From an uncultured Nannocystaceae bacterium (lineage in GTDB: Bacteria; Myxococcota_A; Polyangia; Nannocystales; Nannocystaceae): 17,375 nucleotides of DNA. Position numbers and translations under genes: made by a program. The stretch covers positions 1 to 17,375 of the forward strand of contig CALKDV010000022.1 of the NCBI GenBank assembly GCA_938084085.1, written 5' to 3'. Below, in pieces: positions 7,559 through 15,800 of the stretch. The notes under the pieces are model-generated. The model was not told the origin of the DNA, searched no databases, and saw only the letters and a list, made by a program, of their open reading frames with translations. How positions within the stretch are numbered: the first letter of the stretch is position 1; each line of letters starts with the position of its first letter.

Positions 7559-9424
7559 CTAGTCGAGAGAGGTGACGTCACCTTGGGGCACGAGAATCAT
7601 CGCGCTGGAGGCGGGGACGGTGACGTCGATTCTGCCGTCGGCGGACACCGTGAAGCTCTGTTGTGCGGGGCCGAGGACGTCCACCAAGACGGTCCCGGGC
7701 GGAGCGATCACCGACATTGTGTTGCCCTCAAAGCCAGTGTGGCTCTCCTTGGAGCGGTGGGTGTTGAAGACCACGAGCACGTAGCCGTTGGCTTGGTCCC
7801 CGCCGTTGCGCTGGAACGCGAACACGCCGGCGTCTTCCTCGTCCCCCGTGCGCGAGGTGGACCACACCACCGAGAGGTCTCCACGACGCAGGGCTGTGTA
7901 GCTATTGCGAATCTTTATGAGCCGCTGGATCCACTGAAAGGTGTCGCCGTCGGTGGCGTATCCGGAGGTCCAAAGGTCTTCTCGATTGGCGGGGTCGTTT
8001 CCGCCGGCGAAGTCCTGCTCGGTGCCGTAATACAGGCACGGGATCCCTTGGGCGGTGAATACGAAGGCCAGGGCGTTGTGCATCAAGGCGCGTTGGACCG
8101 GGGCTGGCTGGTCTTGGACCCCATACAAGAACCGCGCGACGTCGTGGTTGTCGAGGAAATTAACGACCGCCTCTGTTGGAGGGATCCCGATGCCGCCGGG
8201 GACGGGCTGGGTCCCATAGTTGGCGCTGCGATCGGCCCACAGCTGCTCGATGCGATCGGTGGATTGCGCGTATTGAAAGACGTCCCGGATGGCCTGGAAA
8301 TACTGCGGGAAGTAGAAGACGCCATCCACCTGCTCCCCCGTGATGGGCTGACCGTCGGTCTCGCAGGCCTCCTCAGAAGGATCGGGCGGGAAGGTCTTCG
8401 TGAACGAGCCTACGAGGTCATCGCGCCCATCGAAGGCCTCGCCAAACATGAAGAAGTTGGTCTTGCCCTTGGCGGCGAGTCGGCGCCGAATGTGCGGGGC
8501 GAAGTACCGCCAAAACTCATATTCGACGTGCTTGATCGTGTCGATGCGAAACCCGTCCGCGTCGCTGAGCTCAATCCAGCGGGCGTAGACATCCACGAAG
8601 GTCCGCTTCACCTCGCAGCGGCGGGTGTCGAGGTCCTTGAGGCCGCCGGGAAAGTCTCCGTGCAAGAGCTGGTCTTCGTCCTCAAAATCGATGGTGCGCC
8701 CCTTGCGGTTGTAATTCTCCACCTTGCGAAACGGCGCCGGGTTGGGTGGCATGTGGTTGGTGGCGGGATCGTTACCAAAGATGACAGGCGCCGGTCCGGC
8801 CTCCCCGAGCGAGGTGAAGGCTTGAATGCCGCGGGCGTCGAAGTCAGGGTCGTATTCGTTGATATGGACCACTGGGGAGTCGATCCCGTTGCCCTGTATC
8901 AGCACGTCGGCGCTCCCGTTCATGTTGATGTCGTAGTAAAAGGCCTGACCCACGTGGTTCGCGACGATGTCGATGATCACCTTCATCCCGCGCGCGTGCG
9001 CGGCGTCCACGAGGCCTCGCAGCGCCGCCATATCGCCAAAGTGGGGGTTGGTCGCCTCAAAGTCTTGGGCCCAATAGCCGTGGTATCCGTCCACGTCGGC
9101 GTCGGTCTCTACGTTCTTGACGACCGGGGAGATCCACAGGGCGGTGACGCCGAGGGTCTCGAGGTAGTCAAGGTTGTCCACGATGCCCTGCCAGTCGCCG
9201 CCGTGGTAGCGCGCGGGGGCGTTGGCGTCGATGCGATAGTCGTTTCCCTCGTCGCCGTTGGCGAAACGATCCACGAGGATCTGATAGATGACCTCGTCGC
9301 GCCAGTCGTCGACGTGGGTGGTGATGTTGATCTCTTTGTCGACCCCGTTGAAATCCATGCAGGATCCAGCGCCCATGAGGAGGGCAAGGCTCGCGACGAA
9401 ATGATGGAGTGCACGCTGCTTCAT
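7559..9424 (-). CDS. GH13 alpha-amylase family lipoprotein
   Basis: A secreted glycoside hydrolase that cleaves alpha-1,4-glucans at the cell surface or in the periplasm. The signal peptide (1-21) ends G-A-G-S before Cys22, an acceptable lipobox, so membrane anchoring is likely. The catalytic barrel starts near residue 40 (WRDEVIYQILVDRF). The four conserved regions are present: DIVANHVG (152-159), GFRIDTIKHV with nucleophile Asp295, FMFGEAFDG with acid/base Glu329, and NFLDNHD with Asp428. A domain B with an insertion sits between regions I and II. The C-terminal part (about 530-621) is the usual beta domain ending VPASSAMILVPQ. All three catalytic residues are intact. Length (621) fits extracellular alpha-amylases or maltogenic relatives; product specificity cannot be assigned. 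The ATG follows a GGAG element by ten bases and lies 15 bases after the porin stop. Confidence 0.9.
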   Translation of the reverse strand: MKQRALHHFVASLALLMGAGSCMDFNGVDKEINITTHVDDWRDEVIYQILVDRFANGDEGNDYRIDANAPARYHGGDWQGIVDNLDYLETLGVTALWISPVVKNVETDADVDGYHGYWAQDFEATNPHFGDMAALRGLVDAAHARGMKVIIDIVANHVGQAFYYDINMNGSADVLIQGNGIDSPVVHINEYDPDFDARGIQAFTSLGEAGPAPVIFGNDPATNHMPPNPAPFRKVENYNRKGRTIDFEDEDQLLHGDFPGGLKDLDTRRCEVKRTFVDVYARWIELSDADGFRIDTIKHVEYEFWRYFAPHIRRRLAAKGKTNFFMFGEAFDGRDDLVGSFTKTFPPDPSEEACETDGQPITGEQVDGVFYFPQYFQAIRDVFQYAQSTDRIEQLWADRSANYGTQPVPGGIGIPPTEAVVNFLDNHDVARFLYGVQDQPAPVQRALMHNALAFVFTAQGIPCLYYGTEQDFAGGNDPANREDLWTSGYATDGDTFQWIQRLIKIRNSYTALRRGDLSVVWSTSRTGDEEDAGVFAFQRNGGDQANGYVLVVFNTHRSKESHTGFEGNTMSVIAPPGTVLVDVLGPAQQSFTVSADGRIDVTVPASSAMILVPQGDVTSLD

Positions 9425-9439
9425 GGGATGATCGCTCCG

Positions 9440-11299
9440 CTAGTCTCTAAAGTAGCTCGTAGAACCAAACCACCACTCGGCGCCGAATCCGATGAAGTGG
9501 TCGACGTTGCGCAGGGACATGACGTCGTCGGTGGCGTACATGGCGCGCGCGGCGTCGTTGCGCATGGTGGCGGTGTAGATAAAGCGCAGGTGCGGGCGGC
9601 TGTACGAGCCACGGCCTGCGATCGCGAGGAAGGGCACGACGCCGATCTTGCCGACCGTGCCCACGAGGGGGCGCAGGTCATCTTCGCCGGGCGGGTTCCA
9701 CAGCGCGCCCCGTTGCTGCACCTGATAGGAACCCTCGAGGGCCAGCCCAAAGATGTCTTTGATCCAGACCTGCGGTCGCAGCAAGATGATGCCCTCGTCG
9801 ATGTCGTCGTAGTCGAGGGCGGGGCTCGCGTTTCTAAAGGAGCGGAAGTAGCTCCCCAGCATGAGCGCGAAGGGACCCACCTCGTAGTTCCCGCCCAGCG
9901 CCACCACAAGCTCACGAGCGCCCTTGGTGCTGTTGTCGGGGGCGGGTTGGGTTGGTCGCGCAAAGTCCCCGTAGGCGGCGAGACCCCCCGCGTAGCGCAC
10001 CCACGCGTTGAGGTGGGTGCTGCGCTTGCCCGTGAACAAAGAAAGCTCTCCCCCCGCGACATATCCGAACTCGCTCGGGAGATCTTCGAAGGCGTTGTCG
10101 TCCACCTCCCGCTGCCCGGCGCGCATGTGGTGGGTCTCCCCGTAGGCGATGACCTTGACGCCGCCGGTCTCTCCCACGTTGATGACGTGGCCGAGCTTGA
10201 GGCTGTTGGTGATCTTTTGGCGGTCGAGGATATTCACCGGGATGGCGCCCGGCATCTCGAGCGGGGGGCTGCGGGTCACGGTCTGGACATAGAAATCGCT
10301 CTGGGGCTGGTTGATGCCGCTGTGGATCTTGACGAACGTGCCTGTCTTGAAGCGATAGGCCGCGCCTCCTCCCAAGGTGTTGAGGTTGTCGAGGGGCCAC
10401 CAGTCGAGCACGTAGATGTCGTCGCCGCGATACATGCGAGAGCCGGCCCACACGCTGAGGCCCTTGAGCCCGAGCCCTGTCTCTTCCAGATAAAGGTTGC
10501 GGATGGCGATCTTCGCGTCGAAATTGGCGTCGTAGTGAAACACCGGCGCGGCCATGGCCATGGTGGCCACGATGCGGGTGTAGGCGCCCACGGACTCCCA
10601 GGCGTCCTCTCGTCGAAGCTCAAGCTCCGCGTAGGTGGACTCGTCGAGGCGAGATCCGTGCGCGACGATGTCCGTGTTTCGTCCGGGGCGGCCGCGGCCG
10701 TCTCCGGCGACCATCACGCGACCGTAGGAGCCGAAATGAAACCCATCGGCGTAGTTGGGCGGCGCTTGACCGTCGAGGGTGCCGGGCGCGCGCAAAGGGG
10801 CGGGCGTTTCGGGGGCCGCGGGGCGCTCGGCCAGGGTGTCCGCCTCTCCTTCGACTTCGGCGAGGCGGGCCTCCACGGCGGCGAGGCGCCGCTCGAGCGC
10901 CTCGACCTCGGCGGCCGATGAGGTCGGGCTCGTCGTGGTCGTCGTCGGTAGATCTGGAGCATCTTGCGCCGGTGGGTCCGCGGCCGGCGGGTCCGCGGCC
11001 GGTGGGTCCACGGCCGGTGGGCTCGTGGACGGAGGGGACGCGACCGCCGGGATCGCGAAGGGCGACGCGCGCGCGTCGGGGGGGAGGATCGCGAGGCTCA
11101 GAATCACCGTACACGCCGCGGTGAGGCCCGCTCGACGTGGCCGACGTGGCTTCGACACGGAGCGTTCAATCACCGACCGTGCCACACGTCGCACGGCACG
11201 AGAGTACACCATTGCGAGCGGGAAGGGGGGCTTGGCGGGGGCGTGGACCGGCGCCCGCGGCTCTGTCTCGCGTCGCCGTATGTGGGGGTGGGCGGTCAT
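9440..11299 (-). CDS. lamB: LamB-like maltoporin with N-terminal linker and coiled coil
   Basis: An outer-membrane channel probably admitting maltodextrins. The barrel begins near residue 186 (FHFGSYGRVMVAGDG) and keeps LamB landmarks: TYAELELRRED (222-232), LSVWAGSRMYRGDDIYVLDWW (281-301), and a C-terminal strand with GAEWWF. The signal peptide core is at 58-72, with likely cleavage after ARA78. It is followed by a Pro/Ala/Asp repeat (about 94-113), a Thr-rich stretch and a predicted coiled coil (129-158). The coiled coil recalls the periplasmic N-terminal extension of sugar porins such as ScrY. The start is uncertain. ATG 11299 directly follows the malQ stop (TGAATG), suggesting coupling, but it gives a long basic leader. 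ATG 11212 and GTG 11158 give more usual signal peptides, and none has a strong ribosome site. Family call good, start open. Confidence 0.82.
   Translation of the reverse strand: MTAHPHIRRRETEPRAPVHAPAKPPFPLAMVYSRAVRRVARSVIERSVSKPRRPRRAGLTAACTVILSLAILPPDARASPFAIPAVASPPSTSPPAVDPPAADPPAADPPAQDAPDLPTTTTTSPTSSAAEVEALERRLAAVEARLAEVEGEADTLAERPAAPETPAPLRAPGTLDGQAPPNYADGFHFGSYGRVMVAGDGRGRPGRNTDIVAHGSRLDESTYAELELRREDAWESVGAYTRIVATMAMAAPVFHYDANFDAKIAIRNLYLEETGLGLKGLSVWAGSRMYRGDDIYVLDWWPLDNLNTLGGGAAYRFKTGTFVKIHSGINQPQSDFYVQTVTRSPPLEMPGAIPVNILDRQKITNSLKLGHVINVGETGGVKVIAYGETHHMRAGQREVDDNAFEDLPSEFGYVAGGELSLFTGKRSTHLNAWVRYAGGLAAYGDFARPTQPAPDNSTKGARELVVALGGNYEVGPFALMLGSYFRSFRNASPALDYDDIDEGIILLRPQVWIKDIFGLALEGSYQVQQRGALWNPPGEDDLRPLVGTVGKIGVVPFLAIAGRGSYSRPHLRFIYTATMRNDAARAMYATDDVMSLRNVDHFIGFGAEWWFGSTSYFRD
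10970..11024. repeat. 15-base tandem repeat encoding Pro-Pro-Ala-Ala-Asp
   Basis: About three and a half copies of a 15-base unit close to GCGGCCGGTGGGTCC lie at 10970-11024, the outer copies diverged. On the minus strand they encode the PPAVDPPAADPPAADPPAQD linker between the signal peptide and the coiled coil of the porin. Confidence 0.75.
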
Positions 11300-12829
11300 T
11301 CACCGGTCGTGAAGTTCGGACCGACGCCCGCATTGGGAGAGGGCGGGGGCGAGGCCGTCCACCAGCGCCGCTTGAATTTGCGCATCGGTGAGGCGGAGGG
11401 TCCAGTTGCCTCGGTCGACGCCTGGTCGGTTGATCCGACCTTCCGCGCGCATGGCGAGGAGGTCTGGCAACGGGAGGACAACCAGGGCGGCCGCGGAGTC
11501 CAAGAGCGTGGCGAGCAACGCGTCACGCGAGCACGAACCCTCCACGAGGTGCACGCGTCGCTCAAGCGCCCTCCGCCCGTCGTCCCCGAGCTCATCGAGC
11601 CAGGTGGTCAGCGTCGCGTTGTCGTGGGTGCCGCTGTAGGCCACGCTCCGCGTCGGCCAAACATGGGGTGCGTGTCGCGGTGGGTCGTCGTCTTCGGTCG
11701 CGAATTGAAGCACGCGGGTGGTGGGGAGCTTGAGGGTGAGGCGCAAGGACTCCACCGCCTCGTCGATCAATCCGAGGTCCTCAGCGAGGAAGCGCTCTGC
11801 GCCAAACGAATCGACGATCGGCGCGAGGAATTCGACACCGGGTCCTTGGACCCAGCGCCCCGAGGTCGCGTCCTCGGCGGGGACACTCACCCTCCAATAC
11901 GCGGAAAATCCCCGGAAATGATCGAGGCGCAGATCGTCGAACAGCGCCATGTGGCGAGCCACCCGGCGACGCCACCAGTCGTGTCCGCTCGCCGCGCTCA
12001 CGTCCCAGCGATAGGTGGGATTGCGCCACAGCTGTCCGGTCGATGAGAAAGCGTCGGGCGGGACGCCCGCGTAGTGGGTGGGGCCGCCGCGTGGATCCAC
12101 GTCGAACAAGTCCGGCTGGGACCACACATCGGGGCCGTCCGCGTGCACGTAGATGGGGAGGTCCCCCATGATTCGTAGGCCGCGGGTCGCGGCGTGGGCG
12201 CGGGTCGCGTTCCACACTTCATGCGCCACAAACTGGCCAAACTTGGCGCGCAGCATCGACTCCCGGTGGTTCGTGTCGACCTCCTCGAGGGTCGAGGGAT
12301 CGCGCTCTCGCACCGCCCGGGGCCATGTCCACCACGGCGCGTGATCGTGCGACTCGGACAGGGCGGCGAAGCGAGCGGCGTCGTGAAGCCACGCCTGCTC
12401 GCGCACACAAAAGGCGGCCATGGCTTCCATGCGCGAGGGATCACGCCGCGCCGCCTCCCAGGCCGAGTCGAGGGCTCGCTGCGCGCGGTGATGCGCGCGG
12501 TCGCGGTCGGCCTCGTGGGATGTTGTCGACAGCGAAGGGGGGGCGGCTGAATTTGGCGTGGCGGTGCGGTCGAGGCCGAGGACGTCGTAGATGTCCTCGG
12601 GGGTGAGCAGGTCGGTCGCGAGGGAGAAAGAGCAGGTGGCGCTGTACGGGGAGTGATCGTCAAGCCGGCGAGTTGGACCGAGGGGAAGCAATTGCCAGGT
12701 CGAGGCGCCCGCCTGCGCGAGCAGGTCGATGAACCGCCGCGCGTCTTGGCCGAGACCGCCGCAGGGGTGAGCGCCCGGCAGGGACGTGACGGGGAGTAAA
12801 ACCCCCGCGGTGCGACGAGAGAAATCCAC
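11300..12829 (-). CDS. malQ: 4-alpha-glucanotransferase (amylomaltase, GH77)
   Basis: A cytoplasmic enzyme that moves alpha-1,4-glucan segments between maltodextrins and releases glucose, making longer chains for the phosphorylase. The 509 residues have the usual bacterial amylomaltase length and no signal peptide. Motifs: GVLLPVTSLPG (9-19), GDLPIYV (222-228), DDLRLDHFRGF with nucleophile Asp303, FLAEDLG with acid/base Glu350, and GTHDNATL with Asp403. A linker of about 25 residues rich in Ser, Thr and Ala (88-112) looks lineage-specific. The start is GTG at 12829-12827 without a good ribosome site, 39 bases after the stop of the GH15/GH13 frame; its stop abuts the porin ATG. It is the only clearly cytoplasmic enzyme among secreted ones in the operon, which fits a MalP/MalQ-like division of work with the convergent phosphorylase. 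Confidence 0.94.
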   Translation of the reverse strand: MDFSRRTAGVLLPVTSLPGAHPCGGLGQDARRFIDLLAQAGASTWQLLPLGPTRRLDDHSPYSATCSFSLATDLLTPEDIYDVLGLDRTATPNSAAPPSLSTTSHEADRDRAHHRAQRALDSAWEAARRDPSRMEAMAAFCVREQAWLHDAARFAALSESHDHAPWWTWPRAVRERDPSTLEEVDTNHRESMLRAKFGQFVAHEVWNATRAHAATRGLRIMGDLPIYVHADGPDVWSQPDLFDVDPRGGPTHYAGVPPDAFSSTGQLWRNPTYRWDVSAASGHDWWRRRVARHMALFDDLRLDHFRGFSAYWRVSVPAEDATSGRWVQGPGVEFLAPIVDSFGAERFLAEDLGLIDEAVESLRLTLKLPTTRVLQFATEDDDPPRHAPHVWPTRSVAYSGTHDNATLTTWLDELGDDGRRALERRVHLVEGSCSRDALLATLLDSAAALVVLPLPDLLAMRAEGRINRPGVDRGNWTLRLTDAQIQAALVDGLAPALSQCGRRSELHDR

Positions 12830-12868
12830 GGTCAGCGTCGCGGTCGGGTGTGGTGGAGCATGGGGGGG

Positions 12869-15800
12869 TTAGGGGATGAGCACGGCTGCGCCGTAGGCCG
12901 GGATGTTGACGGTGAGGTCGCCGCCGGCGGAGACCGTCGCGTCGATCCCGGACAGCGCGTCGTTGAGCACCGCGCCCGCGTTGAGCCCGAGCGCGATGAC
13001 AGAGACATCGACGGCCAGCGGCGCGGCGGTGCGGTTGAGCCCCACGATCGCGAGCGACGCGGCGTCGATGGTGCGGGCGAACACCAACGCGTCGTCCGTG
13101 CCACCGAGGGAGACATAGCCGCCTCGGCGCAATGCGGGCACCTCTTGTCGGAGGCTGCCCATGGTGCGTACGAAGTCGAGCGTCTCGCTCTGCCACGCGT
13201 TGAGCGACGCCTCGCCCATCATCATGAGCCGGTTGTTGGGATCGACGCCGCCGTGTTGGCCGTACTCGTCGCCGTAGTAGAGCAGGGGGGCGCCTGGGAG
13301 TGTGAGGAGCCACGCCATCGCGACCCGCATGCGCTCATAGGGCGCGGCGTCCGAGGGCTCGGTGGCGATTTGATCCCACTGGTTGAACGGCACCCCGCGG
13401 CCGTGCTCGGCGTCTTGTCCGCGATAGTCGGCGAGCGAGGTGAAGCGGGCGGTGTCGTGACTGCCGATATACGGCGTCATGATGGCGTCGTCTGGCCACC
13501 GAGCGAGGCCATGCGTGGTCCAATAGTCCGCGTGCTGCAGGCTGCGGTCGCCGTAGGCGAAGGTGCTGTAGGCGGCGGCGTGGTAGAGCACAAAATCGAA
13601 TTGTCCGTCGAGTCCGTAGGGCCCGAGGTACCTGGCGATCGTGCCGTAGTTCTCGTCGTTGCACGGGTCGGCGCAGTCGCTCCATCCCATGGCAGTCTCC
13701 CCCATGAGGAAATACTTGGTGCCCGCGTGCTCGAATGTCTCGCGCACCTCGGCGGCGAGGTTTCGCACCGCGGCCTCTTCGACGTGCTTGACCGCGTCGA
13801 CCCGGAGACCGTCGAGGTTAAACTCATCGAGCCACCAGATGGCGTCATCCACCATCGCCTTGTTGGCCGCGGGCACCGAGTGGTCCACGTCGGGGAGGTA
13901 GGGGGTGAACTGACAGATCAGCGCGTCGGCGGTCCAGTCGCAGCCGTCTGTGCCGCACACGCACCCGGTGCGAAACCACTCCGGGTGTGCGCTCATATAT
14001 TCGTGGTCCTCGTGGACGTGGTTGATGACGTAGTCTTGGAGCACGCGGATCCCATGGGCGTGGGCCTCAGCTACCATCGCGCGCAGGGCGGCCGCTCCAC
14101 CGAGTCGTTCATCGACCTCGCGGGCCCGGGTGGGCCAATAGCCGTGGTAGCCGGTCACTTGGTGAATATTGTCGGCGGCGAGGTAGGCCCCCGTCGGGTT
14201 CGTCTGGAAGGGGGTGAGCCAAATGGCGCGGACACCGAGGGCGTCGAGGGAGCCGTCGGCGATCGCCTGCCGCAGCCCCTCCAAGTCGCCCCCTTGAAAG
14301 TCACCACGGGGATCGGAGGCGGCGATGGGGAGCGGGTTGTTGGCCGAGTCCCCGTCGCGAAACCGGTCGGTCATTACCATATAGACCAAGGCATCGCGCC
14401 AGTCGAAGGGATCTTCTTCGATCCAAAACACCAGGTGGAGGGGCTCCGAGGTAGTCTCGTCGTTCGCAGCGGCGACGAGCTCAAGGGTGTACTTGCCGTC
14501 GGCGAGCCCCCCTAATTGAATCGCGATGTCGCCGCGTTGATCAAGGGTCCACTCTTGTTCGTTGAGGGCTCGGCTCTCGAGTTCGCTGCGCAAGGTGGCG
14601 GTGTAGCCGGCGGCGTCGGGGCCTGCAGCGGAGACGGGATCTGCGTAGCGAACCGAGGCGGTGAATTGGCCGTCCCCTGCGGTGGGGCGGCTCGCCTGCG
14701 AGGTCTCGATGACGAGCTGCGGGGTGCGGCAGTCGTACACTTTGACCGCGGAGTTCTCGACGCCGCCGAGGTATTTTCGGCGGGCTTGAGTCGGGTCCAA
14801 GATCCAGGCCGGCTCCCCCTCGCCTTGGACGACGAGCTTGTACGCGAGCAGCCCTGGGGGGACCGCGACGGTGGCGGTCCAGGTGGAGCCATCTGCGGTC
14901 ATGGGCGTCGCGGTGCTGAGATCGAAGCTGTGCCACTCGCCGGCGACGACCACTGAGGCGGCGGGCGTCGAACTCGAGTAGGTGAAGGTCACTTCGCATA
15001 AGGTCGCGCCGCCGGCGTCGTCGCCCTCGTCGCCGGCCGTGCTTGAGTCCTCGTCAAACCGATCGATTTCACATCCAGCAGGAGCGCCAATGAGCGCCGC
15101 GAGGAGCCCGAGATGAAGCGCCGAGGGGCGTCGACGGGATCGAGAGGCGGGCGGTCGTCGACGTCGACCGCAGAGCATTCCTGCGAGGGCGAACACGAGC
15201 CAAGCATACGCGCTCGGTCGTGGCGACGCGAGGTGACATCCGCAGCCGTCGCCGCCACCGCCGCTCGCGCCCTCCGTGTCGCCTGTCGTCGCCTCGTCGC
15301 CGGTGCCGGCGTCGTCGCCGCCGAGTCCGGACTCGTCATAGTAGGCACCACACGCCGCGTCCTGAAACATCCCGCCGCGATGGGCGAGGGTCAAGCCGAG
15401 CGCGCCGGCGCCGAAGCCCAGCATGGGCGTGTTGAACTTGTAGGTACCGTCGGTCTCGTCGAAGGTCTCCGCCACCATCAGATAGTTTTCGTAGGCCTGC
15501 GCGACGATCCAATCGGTGATGGCGTCGCCGCGCGCGGGGTCGCCGGAGGCCCGCGCCGCCATGGCTCCTCGCAGATCGGTGATCACCCACTCGGCGCTGT
15601 CGTAGTCGCTGCCCCACGGGCTGATGTCCGCCACGCCGGGGTGGTCCGTCCGGTCGTCGTTGCGCGACCAGCCCACGCCGCTCGCTTGGACGCCGAGGTT
15701 TGTATCCATGCCCGCCAGTGTCGCCGCGGCGATTTGTCCCTCGGGATCAAAGACGCCCATGGCGAAGGCGTCGAGCACCGCCGCGTCCCAATAGCCTTCA

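Noticed and set aside
7277..10921. A 3.6-kb open plus-strand frame (1214 codons) antisense to malK, the GH13 lipoprotein and the porin
   Set aside because: It crosses three genes with clear motifs on the other strand. Its translation shows no domain and is low-complexity in Val, Gly, Asp and His. Long antisense frames are expected in GC-rich genes that avoid certain codons.
12832..12861. A nine-codon minus-strand mini-frame (MLHHTRPRR) between the GH15/GH13 stop and malQ
   Set aside because: It could couple translation to malQ, but there is no ribosome site and short frames like this are common by chance.
12848..14515. Plus-strand open frame of 555 codons antisense to the GH13 half
   Set aside because: It mirrors the coding strand of an enzyme with intact catalytic motifs; no recognisable protein features and no ribosome site.
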